A model generated the notes under the pieces. That model was given only the letters and a program-made list of their open reading frames with translations, made no database searches and was not told where the DNA came from. Shown here piece after piece: positions 35,621 through 44,019 of a stretch of 64,000 nucleotides of DNA. This DNA is from JBBDRJ01 sp963766295. GTDB lineage: Bacteria; Actinomycetota; JAICYB01. The position numbers and the translations under genes were made by a program. Every line of letters starts with the position of its first letter. The first letter of the stretch is position 1. Location of the stretch: contig CAVXYW010000002.1 of NCBI GenBank assembly GCA_963766295.1, positions 682,001 through 746,000 of the forward strand. The letters are read 5' to 3'.

Positions 35621-36339
35621 CGAACGGACGCGTCGAAGTACTTCCCGATCCGGAGTCGCTGGCTGCACGCACTTCAGAAGCTCTTGCTTCTGCGATCAAC
35701 TCAGCGATAGAAGACCGTGGCCGGTGCACGCTTGCGTTGAGTGGCGGAACCTCGCCGGCGCAAACGTTCAGAAAACTTGCTCGATCGCAGATCGACTGGG
35801 CGAAGGTAGACGTCTTTCAGGTGGATGAACGCGTCGCTCCGGACGGCCACCCCGACCGCAACCTCACGCTTATCCAGCACGAGCTGATCGACAGCATCGA
35901 TGGTCCGAAACCCAATCTCCACCCGATGAGCGTCGCCGTTCACGACCTCGAAGGGGCCACGGACGGATATTCGTCTTTGCTAGAAGAAATCGCCGGGTCG
36001 CCGCCGGTGCTCGACGTCGTCCAACTTGGTCTCGGCCCGGACGGGCATACCGCGTCACTCTTCCCGGACGACTCCGCGCTAGACGTCGACTACAAGTGCG
36101 TGGTGTGGACCGATCCCAAGCACGGGTATCTGCGAGTGACGATGACTTTTCCCGTGCTCAACGCAGCGCGTTACGTCGCGTTCCTCATCGAGGGAGCCGA
36201 TAAGTCCCAAGCGCTGCGCGACGTGCTCGACAAGAACGCATCACGTCCCGCCGCCCGCTTGACGAACGAGAACGTGTTCTATTTCGTCGACGAGGCCGCA
36301 GCCAAACTGCTCAAAGGATCCGATCAGGAGGCAACATGA
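35617..36339 (+). CDS. pgl: 6-phosphogluconolactonase
   Basis: Hydrolyses 6-phosphogluconolactone between Zwf and Gnd. The 240-residue protein of the SugarP isomerase-like class has LALSGGTSPA (about residues 41-50), VDERVAPDGHPDRN and GLGPDGHTASLFP. GTG 35617 overlaps the zwf stop (GTGTGA). It completes the oxidative pentose phosphate operon. Confidence 0.94.
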   Translation: MTNGRVEVLPDPESLAARTSEALASAINSAIEDRGRCTLALSGGTSPAQTFRKLARSQIDWAKVDVFQVDERVAPDGHPDRNLTLIQHELIDSIDGPKPNLHPMSVAVHDLEGATDGYSSLLEEIAGSPPVLDVVQLGLGPDGHTASLFPDDSALDVDYKCVVWTDPKHGYLRVTMTFPVLNAARYVAFLIEGADKSQALRDVLDKNASRPAARLTNENVFYFVDEAAAKLLKGSDQEAT

Positions 36340-36776
36340 CGCTATTGCGTATGGAAAACGTCCTCGTCGTCGTCGACGACCTCGACGCCGCGATCGCTTT
36401 CTTCGAAGAACTTGGGATGGAGGTGGAGGGGCGCATGATCGTCGAGGGAAGCCATGTGGACCGGATCGTTGCGCTCGACGGCGTCCGAAGTGAGATCGCG
36501 ATGATGCGCACCCCGGACGGCCACGGCCGGCTCGAGCTGGACAAGTTCCACACTCCGCCGGCGGTCAGAGTCGGACCGCAGGACGCACCTGTCAACGCGC
36601 TGGGCATACGCCGAGTGATGTTCGCCGTCGACGACATAAAAGACGTCGCTGCTCGCCTTCAAGCCCGCGGCGCCGAATTGTTGGGTGAGGTCGTCCACAT
36701 CGAGGACGCCGGCTATTTGATGTGTTACCTCCGTGGCCCCGAGGGCATCATGATCGGACTTGCACAGCAGCTTTAG
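36336..36776 (+). CDS. VOC-superfamily (glyoxalase/bleomycin-resistance-fold) protein
   Basis: A 146-residue protein with two beta-alpha-beta-beta-beta units. The first starts VLVVVDDLDAAIAFFEELGM and the second HRVMFAV-like RRVMFAVDDIKDVAARLQ. Possible metal ligands are in the first strand pair and in LRGPEGIMIGLAQQ. Members include dioxygenases, lyases and resistance proteins; nothing here fixes the reaction. ATGA overlap with pgl suggests co-transcription. Confidence 0.82.
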   Translation: MTLLRMENVLVVVDDLDAAIAFFEELGMEVEGRMIVEGSHVDRIVALDGVRSEIAMMRTPDGHGRLELDKFHTPPAVRVGPQDAPVNALGIRRVMFAVDDIKDVAARLQARGAELLGEVVHIEDAGYLMCYLRGPEGIMIGLAQQL

Positions 36777-36791
36777 CTGAAGCAGCTGTCC

Positions 36792-37202
36792 CTAAGACAT
36801 CGCCTCGTCGACGAAGCGCGAGGCCACGACTTTCAGAAGGCAAAGCGTGATGGCGGGCTCGGTTTCGAGAAGCCTCATGAAGTCGTCGCGCTGGATGCAA
36901 ACACCGCTCACCTCGGACGTCGTGTGGACCCGCCCCGTGTGCAGCGCCCGGGAATCCAGACACGCGATCTCTCCGACGATCTCGCCCGGTCCGACGTCGG
37001 AGCGGTGATCGTGGATCTCCACAAGGGCCGTCCCCTCCTCGAAGATGAACACCCCCGCCGCCACAAGTCCGGGTTCGATCAGGTTGTGGCCCTTGGGAGC
37101 GTCGAAAGGGACGCAGACCGCGGCCAGCGCGTCCAGCGACGAGGCATCCAAGTCTTTGAACATCCGAATCGCAGCGAGCCTGTCGGTATCGACCGAGGTC
37201 AT
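36792..37202 (-). CDS. Stand-alone cyclic-nucleotide-binding-domain protein
   Basis: A 136-residue protein made of one CRP-like effector domain: FKDLDASSLDALAAVC, then the beta-barrel with FIFEEGTALVEI and the phosphate-binding-cassette region GPGEIVGEIACLDSRALHTG. There is no DNA-binding helix-turn-helix, so it is not a CRP-type activator by itself. The binding cassette lacks the canonical Arg-Ala pair of strong cAMP binders, so ligand binding is uncertain. It is convergent with the VOC gene and divergent from the rimP operon. Confidence 0.8.
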   Translation of the reverse strand: MTSVDTDRLAAIRMFKDLDASSLDALAAVCVPFDAPKGHNLIEPGLVAAGVFIFEEGTALVEIHDHRSDVGPGEIVGEIACLDSRALHTGRVHTTSEVSGVCIQRDDFMRLLETEPAITLCLLKVVASRFVDEAMS

Positions 37203-37264
37203 GGTAGGTATCTTACCGTTCCTCGATTTATGGCCTCTGACCTGCGAAAACGTACTTCGACCGT

Positions 37265-37293
37265 TTGCAGGTACACCTTTCCCGAGCTATCCT
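37265..37293 (+). promoter_or_regulatory. Sigma-70-type promoter of the rimP-nusA-infB operon
   Basis: The -35 TTGCAG (37265-37270) and -10 TATCCT (37288-37293) are separated by exactly 17 bp. Transcription would start near 37300, leaving a leader of about 78 nt that contains the hairpin at 37338-37360 before rimP. Confidence 0.55.
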
Positions 37294-37337
37294 TAACAAA
37301 GAGCCGCGGCGCGGCGGGATTTGATGTGCGTTGGCGA

Positions 37338-37364
37338 GTGGGCCTCGAGCCCACCTTTTTATTT
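37338..37364 (+). terminator. Intrinsic terminator in the rimP leader, probable attenuator
   Basis: GTGGGC (37338-37343), loop CTCGA, GCCCAC (37349-37354), then C and TTTTTATTT (37356-37364) form a textbook rho-independent terminator. It stands between the promoter and the rimP start codon, so read-through must be controlled. A NusA-stimulated leader terminator is reported for the Bacillus subtilis rimP-nusA operon. NusA feedback on its own operon is therefore a plausible role here. Confidence 0.8.
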
Positions 37365-37377
37365 GGGGGGACGGACT

Positions 37378-37944
37378 GTGAAGGCGAAAACGAGGGGTGT
37401 TCGGCCTGATCAGGGTCGCGCGCGCCCAAAGCGTCCCGTATCGCGAACGCCCGACGCCGTCGTTGCCGCCGTGCGTCCCGTCGCTGAGAGCGTTTGCGCC
37501 GCGCGCGACGTCGTCCTGTGGGAAGTGACCTTCGTTCGCGAGGCCGGACGGGAGACTCTCCGCGTGGCATGCGATCGTCCCGGGGGAATCACGGCCGACG
37601 AGCTCAGTGGGGTAGCCGAGGACCTCTCCCGCGAGCTCGACCACACAAACGCCGTTCCGGGAGAGAAGAACTACTTGCTCGAAGTCACCTCCCCGGGGGC
37701 CGAGCGCAAGATCCAAAGAGCCGAACAGTTCGGCGTGTGCGCCGGACGCCAAGTCAAGATCATCTTGTCGGACGGCAGCAAGGTCTTCGGAACGATCATC
37801 GCCGCGAGCGACAAAAGCGTCGAGCTCGACACCGGTAAGGGCTCCACAAACATTCTTCTGGACGACATCGCACGCGCTCGCTTGGTCATCGAAGGATTTG
37901 GCGAGGGGCCCGCGGATTCCCCCCGAAAGAAGAAGGGGAACTGA
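37378..37944 (+). CDS. rimP: Ribosome maturation factor RimP
   Basis: Assists 30S subunit maturation. The 188-residue protein has an N-terminal alpha-beta domain (VVLWEVTFVREAG, LRVACDRPGGITADE) and a C-terminal SH3-like domain with YLLEVTSPGAERKI and GTIIAASDKSVEL. I started it at GTG 37378 because the longer frame would begin inside the terminator; GGGGGG upstream serves as the SD. Its TGA overlaps the nusA ATG. Confidence 0.93.
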   Translation: MKAKTRGVRPDQGRARPKRPVSRTPDAVVAAVRPVAESVCAARDVVLWEVTFVREAGRETLRVACDRPGGITADELSGVAEDLSRELDHTNAVPGEKNYLLEVTSPGAERKIQRAEQFGVCAGRQVKIILSDGSKVFGTIIAASDKSVELDTGKGSTNILLDDIARARLVIEGFGEGPADSPRKKKGN

Positions 37945-39133
37945 TGGCCCGCACACGTAAGAAGCCCGACCGCAACCTCGAGCTCATCGACGCGCTCGCC
38001 ACGCTCGAGCGTGACCGCGGTATGCCGGCCGACACGATCTTCGAAGCGCTGGAAGCGGCGCTGGCCGCCGCTTACCCGAAGACGCCGGGTGTAGCGGCAA
38101 CACATGCGCGCGTCGAGATCGACCGGCAATCCGGCGAGATCCGCGTATTCGAGCAGGAAGTAGACGAGGAGACCGAGGAGGTCCTCAAGGAGGAGTTCGT
38201 CGAGACGCCTCCCGAACTCGGCCGCATCGCCGCCCAGACGGCCAAGCACGTCATCCACCAGAAGCTCCGCGAGGCCGAGCGTCAGATGGCCTTCGAGGAG
38301 TACGAGGACCGGACGGGCGAGATCGTCACCGGCATCGTCGAGCAGCACGACCCGCGCTTCGTGATCCTCAACCTCGGCAAGGCCGAGGCGATCATGCCGT
38401 ACTCCGAGCAGATCCCCCGCGAGCGTTACGAGATCGGCGACCGCGTGCGCGCATACATCGTCGAGGTGCGCGAGGGACGCGGTCCGACGATCGTCGTGTC
38501 GCGTTCGCACCCCGGACTCGTCCGAAAGCTCTTCGAGATGGAGGTGCCGGAGATCTTGGACGGACTGGTGGAGATCAAGGCGATCTCGCGCGAGGCCGGC
38601 CACCGGACGAAGATCGCCGTCTCGTCCAACGACTCCGAACATCGACCCAGTCGGCGCGTGCGTCGGGCCAAAGGGCTCCCGTGTTCGCGGCGTGGTCAAC
38701 GAACTCCGCGGCGAGAAGATCGACGTTGTGGCCTGGACCGAGGACACCCCGCGCATGATCTCGGAGGCCCTCCAGCCGGCTCGGGTGCGCGGTGTGCAGC
38801 ATCGATCCCGACTCCAAGACCGCAACGGTGATCGTCGCCGACCGCGAGCTTTCGCTTGCCATCGGCAAGGAAGGACAGAACGCTCGGTTGGCCGCCCGTT
38901 TGACGGGATGGCGGATCGACATCAAGAGCGAGAGCCAGCGAGCGGCCGGTGAGGCCGCGGCGCCGGGCGTGTTCGAGCCGACGACTCCCGAGAAGAAGAG
39001 CAAGAAGACCACCACTGAAGGCGACGGGACTGCTGACGCCGCCGAGCCGGAGGCCGCTGCAACGGAGGCCAAGGCGGACGAACCCGCCGCGGAAACCCCG
39101 GCCGAGGCCTCGGCCAATCAGGAGGGGCAGTAG
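37944..39133 (+). CDS. nusA: Transcription termination/antitermination factor NusA, with two frame breaks
   Basis: Binds RNA polymerase and nascent RNA through NTD, S1 and two KH domains. The N-terminal domain and S1 domain (GEIVTGIVEQHDPRFVILNL) read cleanly from ATG 37944. After KIAVSSND the frame shifts by one extra base near 38634, into NIDPVGACVGPKGSRVRG (KH1). A second extra base near 38793 leads to IDPDSKTATVIVADRELS and LAIGKEGQNARLAARLTGW (KH2). The repaired protein has about 395 residues, ending in an acidic Ala/Glu-rich tail. Both breaks hit conserved motifs of an essential gene, so sequence error is most likely. Confidence 0.9.
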
Positions 39134-39138
39134 CCCTC

Positions 39139-39378
39139 ATCTCTGATCGCCCCGTTCGCACCTGTGTCGGTTGCCGCAGGTCTGCGCCGCAAAGCGAGAT
39201 GTTGCGCATAGTTCTCGATTCACAAGGGCGTGTGGCGCTGGACCCGGCCCGACGCGCGCCGGGGCGCGGAGCCTACGTATGCTCGGACAGTAAGAAGAAG
39301 TGCTTCGAGCTGGCGGCAGCGCGCGGGCGCCTCGGGCGAGCGCTGCGCGGCGCAGGTTGGAGCCGCCGACATCGATAG
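39139..39378 (+). CDS. ylxR: YlxR/DUF448 RNA-binding protein, no standard start codon visible
   Basis: A short protein of about 79 residues in the usual place between nusA and infB. The family motif is clear: RTCVGCRRSAPQSEMLRIVL, then GRGAYVC and a basic C-terminus ending at TAG 39376-39378. No ATG, GTG or TTG occurs in frame before the motif; the first one (ATG 39199) would remove it. The listed start is an ATC codon just after the nusA stop. Either an unusual start is used or a base has been miscalled, which fits the other errors nearby. Confidence 0.75.
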   Translation: MSDRPVRTCVGCRRSAPQSEMLRIVLDSQGRVALDPARRAPGRGAYVCSDSKKKCFELAAARGRLGRALRGAGWSRRHR

Positions 39379-39399
39379 CCTCAAGCGGGAGCTGGTTAA

Positions 39400-41496
39400 T
39401 TGAGCAAGCGTCGAGTACACGAAGTCGCCAAAGAGCTTGGCGTTCCATCCAAGGAGCTCGTGGAACGCCTGAAGGGCATGGGCGTCGACGTGAAGTCTCA
39501 TTCGTCTTCCATCGACGACAGCGTCGTGGCTCAGCTCAAGGCACCCGCTGCGTCCGCACCGGCCAAGGCCGAACCGAAGGCGCCGGCCAAGCCGAAGGCG
39601 GCAGCACCGCCGAAGCCGGCTCCGGCCCCGAAGGCCGAACCGAAACCGAAAGCCGAACCCAAACCAGCGCCGACAAAGCCGGAGCCGGTCGAGGTACCGG
39701 CTCCTCAAGAACCCGCCGCACCGTCGGTAACTCCAGAAGTTCCCGAATCGGTTCCCGCGATCCATGTTCACCGCGGCATGACGGTCAAGGACTTCGCCGA
39801 CCGTGTCGGACGAGGCGCCTCCGAGATCATCAAGTCGCTGATGAGCCACGGCTCGATGAAATCGATCACGCAGTCGCTGACCGACGAAGAGATCCTGGTC
39901 GTCGCCGACGACCTCGGTGTTGATGTCGAGATCGTCGACCCCGCGGTCGAAGAGCGCATCGAAGCCCCGGACGAAGAGGAGCAAGTCCCCGAAGATTCGC
40001 TTGCGCCACGTCCGCCTGTCGTAACGGTCATGGGCCACGTCGACCACGGAAAGACTTCGGTGCTCGACCGCATCCGCCAGGCCGATGTCGCCGCCGCCGA
40101 GCACGGAGGCATCACCCAGCACATCGGCGCCTACCAAGTGACCAAGGACGGTCAGCGCATCACTTTCATCGACACTCCGGGTCACGAAGCTTTCACGGCC
40201 ATGCGTGCTCGTGGTGCGCAGGTCACCGACCTTGCCGTCCTTGTGGTGGCCGCCGACGACGGCGTCATGCCTCAGACATTGGAAGCGATCGATCACGCGC
40301 GCGCCGCTGCGGTGCCGGTCGTGATCGCCGTCAACAAGATCGACAAGCCTGAAGCCGATCCCACGCGCGTGCGGACGGAGCTGTCCGAACACGGTTTGCA
40401 GCCGCAGGAGTGGGGTGGCGACGCGCTGTTCATCGACATGTCGGCCAAGACCGGTGACGGCATCGATGATCTTCTGACGGGAATCGTCCTTGTTTCGGAC
40501 GATCTCGAACTGAAGGCCGCACCGTCCGGTCCCGCACGTGCCGTCGTCCTGGAGGCACATCTGGACAAAGGCCGAGGCCCGGTTGCGACTGTCATCGTGC
40601 AGCACGGAGTCCTAAAAGCCGGGGACGCCGTCGTTGCCGGTGCTGCTTGGGGCAAGGTGCGCGCGATGGTCGACGAGTGGGGAGACAACGTCGTCGAAGC
40701 CGACCCGGCGCGTCCCGTCATGGTTCTCGGTTGGAACTCGGTTCCCGAGGGCGGTGACGAGGTACGTGTCGTAGCCGACGAGCGCCGCGCACGCCAGGTC
40801 GCTCAGGAACGAGATGCTGCGCGCCGCCAGGCCGAGATCGTCATGGGCCGCAAGGCGACGACTCTCGAAGAGATGATGGCTTCCTCGGAGGAGTTGAAGA
40901 TCATCGTCAAGACCGACGTCCGCGGTTCGCTCGAAGCGGTCAACAGCGAGCTGAGCAAGCTTGCCGCCGGCGACATCAAGGTCAACTTGGTCCGCAGCGC
41001 AGTCGGTGCCATCACCGCCAGCGACGTCACGCTTGCCAAGGCGTCCGAAGCCGTGATCGTCGGTTTCAACGTGCAGCCCGACATGAACGCGCGGGGGCAG
41101 GCCGAAACCGACGGCGTCGAGATCCGCACCTACCGCGTCATCTATGAATTGATCGAGGACATTCAGAAAGCTCTGACCGGCATGCTCGCGCCGACGTATC
41201 GCGAGAGGGTTCTCGGCCAGGCCGAGATCCGCGAGACCTTCAAGGTGCCGCGGAATGTAGCGGCTGGTTGCATGGTCACCAACGGAGAGATCGTTAGAAG
41301 CGCCAACGTTCGCTTGTTGCGCGACGGTGCTGTGGTTTGGGAAGGCAAGATCGCATCCTTGCGCAGGGTCAAGGACGACGTGCGAGAAGTTGCGCAGGGC
41401 TTCGAGTGCGGGATCGTGCTCGACGGTTACAGCGACATCAAGATCGGCGACATCATCGAAGCGTTTGAGATGGTCGAAGTCGCGCCCGTTTCGTAG
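39400..41496 (+). CDS. infB: Translation initiation factor IF-2
   Basis: GTPase that places fMet-tRNA on the 30S subunit. The 698-residue protein has an IF-2 N-terminal domain (VHEVAKELGVPSKELVERLK), an Ala/Pro/Lys-rich linker (about residues 47-115), a second N-domain (VKDFADRVGRGASEIIKSL), then the G domain with GHVDHGKTS (about 211-219), DTPGHEAF and NKIDKPEAD, followed by domains II-IV. It starts at TTG 39400, with GGGAG upstream. The frame is intact over 2.1 kb, in contrast to the genes on either side. Confidence 0.96.
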   Translation: MSKRRVHEVAKELGVPSKELVERLKGMGVDVKSHSSSIDDSVVAQLKAPAASAPAKAEPKAPAKPKAAAPPKPAPAPKAEPKPKAEPKPAPTKPEPVEVPAPQEPAAPSVTPEVPESVPAIHVHRGMTVKDFADRVGRGASEIIKSLMSHGSMKSITQSLTDEEILVVADDLGVDVEIVDPAVEERIEAPDEEEQVPEDSLAPRPPVVTVMGHVDHGKTSVLDRIRQADVAAAEHGGITQHIGAYQVTKDGQRITFIDTPGHEAFTAMRARGAQVTDLAVLVVAADDGVMPQTLEAIDHARAAAVPVVIAVNKIDKPEADPTRVRTELSEHGLQPQEWGGDALFIDMSAKTGDGIDDLLTGIVLVSDDLELKAAPSGPARAVVLEAHLDKGRGPVATVIVQHGVLKAGDAVVAGAAWGKVRAMVDEWGDNVVEADPARPVMVLGWNSVPEGGDEVRVVADERRARQVAQERDAARRQAEIVMGRKATTLEEMMASSEELKIIVKTDVRGSLEAVNSELSKLAAGDIKVNLVRSAVGAITASDVTLAKASEAVIVGFNVQPDMNARGQAETDGVEIRTYRVIYELIEDIQKALTGMLAPTYRERVLGQAEIRETFKVPRNVAAGCMVTNGEIVRSANVRLLRDGAVVWEGKIASLRRVKDDVREVAQGFECGIVLDGYSDIKIGDIIEAFEMVEVAPVS

Positions 41497-41507
41497 GGCC
41501 AACCAAC

Positions 41508-41801
41508 GTGTTCATTGGGGTGAGCAGATTGGATCTACGTATCCCCGCGTCCGGGTCATTGAAGTCCAAGCGCCACGTCGTCAAGGCATTGACCGGCGGT
41601 CTGCGCGCCAAGTTCAACGTGGCCGTTGCCGAGGTCGATCATCAGGATCTGTGGCAGCGCGCGACGCTCGGCGTCTCCTGCATATCGGAATCTGCATTTC
41701 ACGCCGAGAAGATGCTTCGGGAGGTCGAGAGATTCGTCTCCCACGACGACCGCGTCGAGATCCTGGACGCGTTCCACGACATCCGGCCCTGGGAGGACTG
41801 A
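41508..41801 (+). CDS. YlxP/DUF503 family protein
   Basis: A 97-residue conserved protein of the nusA-infB-rbfA operon. It has the family pattern LRIPASGSLKSKRHVVKAL at the start and FNVAVAEVDHQDLWQRA in the middle. The family is linked to ribosome biology by gene order only; the molecular role is not established. It lies 11 bp after infB and 1 bp before the rbfA start codon. Confidence 0.9.
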   Translation: MFIGVSRLDLRIPASGSLKSKRHVVKALTGGLRAKFNVAVAEVDHQDLWQRATLGVSCISESAFHAEKMLREVERFVSHDDRVEILDAFHDIRPWED

Positions 41802-41802
41802 A

Positions 41803-42174
41803 GTGAGCACGAGACGGACCCAAAAGGTCGGCGAGAACATCCGCGAAGTGCTGGGCGATCTTATCCAGCGCTCGGTGAAGGACCCCCGCATCGGCTTCGT
41901 CACGATCACCGCCGTGCGCGTGACGCCGGATCTTTCGCGCGCCGACATCTACTACACGGTTCTGGGCGACGAGCAGGAACGGTCTGCGACACAAGCCGGG
42001 CTCGAGAGCGCCACACCCTTTCTGCGCACAGAGACCGGACGCCGCGTCCGTTTGAAGACGCTTCCCGATCTCGAGTTCCACGTCGACGACGCGCCGGTCG
42101 AGGGACGCCGCGTCGATTCGATCCTCGACGACATCCACAAGGTCGAGGCCGCACACCCTGGGTTCCACCTTCCT
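41803..42174 (+). CDS. rbfA: Ribosome-binding factor A
   Basis: KH-fold factor for 30S maturation. From GTG 41803 (SD GGGAGGA at 41791-41797) it reads RTQKVGENIREVLGDLIQRS, then KDPRIGFVTITAVRVTPDLS and the C-terminal PDLEFHVDDAPVEG. About 124 residues fit the family. No stop codon separates it from nrnA: the frame continues into the DHH phosphoesterase. I end it before GTG 42175, where nrnA can start. A true stop may have been lost through a nearby indel, or the two may be a real in-frame fusion. Confidence 0.8.
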
Positions 42175-43159
42175 GTGCTCGCCGCCGATGTCGAAGCGAA
42201 CCTGACCAAGGCGATGCAGACGATCGAGAACGCTTCTTCGGTCGGCATCGTTTGTCACGTCGCGCCCGACGGGGACGCGCTAGGCAGCTTGCTCGCGCTG
42301 GCGCTGGCGCTCGATGCGAAGGGGATCCCGGTTCAACCCTCGTGGGACGGCGACCCGGTCGAGCTCCCCGCCCAATACGACTTCCTTCCCGGCGCCGCAT
42401 CTGCTGGTCAAGACCAACGACTTCCGTCCGCCGGAGGTGGCCATCGCCGTCGACTGCGCGGCGGCCGACCGGATGGGCAAGCTCGAGGAGCGGGTCAAGA
42501 AGGCCAAGATCGTCATCAACATCGATCACCACCCGAACACGAAGTTCGGCGCGATCAAGTTGATCGACGAGTCGGCCGCGTCGACCTCGGAGCTCGTCAC
42601 TCAGCTCTTGTCGCGCATGGGAGCCGAGATCACGCCGACATAGCTACGTGTCTGTACACCGGCCTGGTTACCGACACCGGACAGTTCGCGTACGCCAGCG
42701 TGATCCCGCGAACGCACGCAACGGCCGCCTTCCTGATCCAGCGCGGCGTGAAGGTCGACGACGTCGCGCAGAAGCTCTACGAGTCGCTACCGCTTCGGCT
42801 ACCTGAAGGTCCTCGGCCGCGCGCTGGAACGGGCGACGCTCGAAACCAACCCGACATTCGTCCTGTCGCACATCACCAAGGCCGACCGCGAGGAGATCGG
42901 TGTCTCGATGGACGACACCGACGACGTCATCGACACGCTGCGCGCGATCCGCGACTGCGACGTGACGGTTCTTTTCAAGGAGCTGGACGACGGCACCTGG
43001 AAGGGATCGTTCCGTTCCAAGGGCGACACCGATGTGGGAGCCGTTGCCAAGAAGCTCGGCGGGGGAGGGCACCGGCTCGCCGCCGGCTTCAGCCTCAAGC
43101 CGCCGCTCGAGGATGCGGTCGAAACGGTTCGCGAAGCACTTCGCGAAGCGATGCGCTGA
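42175..43159 (+). CDS. nrnA: NrnA-type DHH phosphoesterase (oligoribonuclease/pAp phosphatase), with three frame breaks
   Basis: Degrades nanoRNA and 3'-phosphoadenosine 5'-phosphate with Mn2+. Motifs are HVAPDGDALGS, AIAVDCAAADRMG, NIDHHPNTKFG and, near the C-terminus, GGGGHRLAAGF. The frame must be repaired at three places: one extra base near 42398 (after FLPGA), one missing base near 42640 (ACGCCGACATAG should read through as PDIATCLYTG), and one extra base near 42794 (before FGYLKVLGRALERA). The repaired protein has about 327 residues, the normal family length. It occurs between rbfA and truB in many actinobacteria. Confidence 0.85.
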
Positions 43160-43167
43160 GGACTCCG

Positions 43168-44016
43168 ATGATCGGGTTCGTCCTGGTCGACAAACCGCGA
43201 GGACCGACCTCGCACGACGTCGTGGCCAGGGTGCGCAAAGCCCTCAACATCAAGCGCGTCGGTCACGCCGGCACACTCGACCCGCCGGCCTCCGGGCTGC
43301 TTGTTCTCGGCATCGGTCCGGCGACGCGACTACTTGCGCTACGTGCAGGACCTGCCGAAGACCTACGACGTGACGGCGCAGCTCGGTGTTCGCACAACGA
43401 CTCTCGATGCCGACGGAGAAGTCACGTCCACGACCGAGGTCGACGTGAAGCCCGACCAGATAAGGGATGCGGCGCCCACCTTCGTCGGAGAAATAGAACA
43501 GGTTCCACCCGCCGTCTCGGCCATCAAGGTCGGTGGCGAACGCGCCTACAAGAAGGCCAGGCGCGGCGAGGAGGTCGAGCTCGAGCCGCGCAAGGTCACC
43601 GTCTACGCCTTCGATGTGCTCCGTACGTCTCCGGACGCCTTCGACGCTCGCATCGTGTGCTCGTCCGGGAACCTACGTCCGCAGCCTGGTTGCCGATCTC
43701 GGCGACAAGCTCGGATGCGGCGCGCACGTGGTGGCGCTTGCGCCGGACGCAGATCGGTGAGCTCACCGTCCGCGAGGCAGCCAAGCTCGACGCGGTAACC
43801 GGCGACTCGATCGTCTCCGTAGAGGAAGTGCTCAAGCATCTTCCGCGAGTAACCGTCGACGACGAGGCTGCAACTCTCGCCAGGAACGGTCGAACGATCG
43901 AGCTGGCCGCCCCCGAGGGTGATGTGCTGCTGATCGCCGCCGAAGGAGCAATCGGCGTATTCGAATCGAGCGACGGTAAGCTGCGCCCCGCAACCGTTCT
44001 AGGAAAAGCGAGCTGA
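43168..44016 (+). CDS. truB: tRNA pseudouridine-55 synthase TruB, with three frame breaks
   Basis: Makes pseudouridine 55 in the tRNA T loop. The N-terminus is clean: FVLVDKPRGPTSHDVVARVR and GHAGTLDPPASGLLVLGIG with the catalytic Asp of GTLD. Extra single bases near 43332, 43674 and 43750 must be removed to continue into RYVQDLPKTYDVTAQLG, GTYVRSLVADLGDKLG and RRTQIGELTVREAAKLD. The repaired length is about 281 residues. Two of the three breaks have the same context, CTT-G-CGC. Sequence error is likelier than loss of the enzyme. Confidence 0.86.
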   Translation: MIGFVLVDKPRGPTSHDVVARVRKALNIKRVGHAGTLDPPASGLLVLGIGPATRLLALRAGPAEDLRRDGAARCSHNDSRCRRRSHVHDRGRREARPDKGCGAHLRRRNRTGSTRRLGHQGRWRTRLQEGQARRGGRARAAQGHRLRLRCAPYVSGRLRRSHRVLVREPTSAAWLPISATSSDAARTWWRLRRTQIGELTVREAAKLDAVTGDSIVSVEEVLKHLPRVTVDDEAATLARNGRTIELAAPEGDVLLIAAEGAIGVFESSDGKLRPATVLGKAS

Positions 44017-44019
44017 TCG

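Noticed and set aside
38600..43800. Programmed frameshifting as the cause of the nusA/nrnA/truB breaks
   Set aside because: Contexts differ from site to site, lack stimulatory structures, and both insertions and deletions occur; only two sites share CTT-G-CGC.
41626..44016. A single 796-codon protein spanning DUF503, RbfA, NrnA and TruB
   Set aside because: It alternates between real and shadow frames; pieces of nrnA and truB continue in other frames, so it results from indels.
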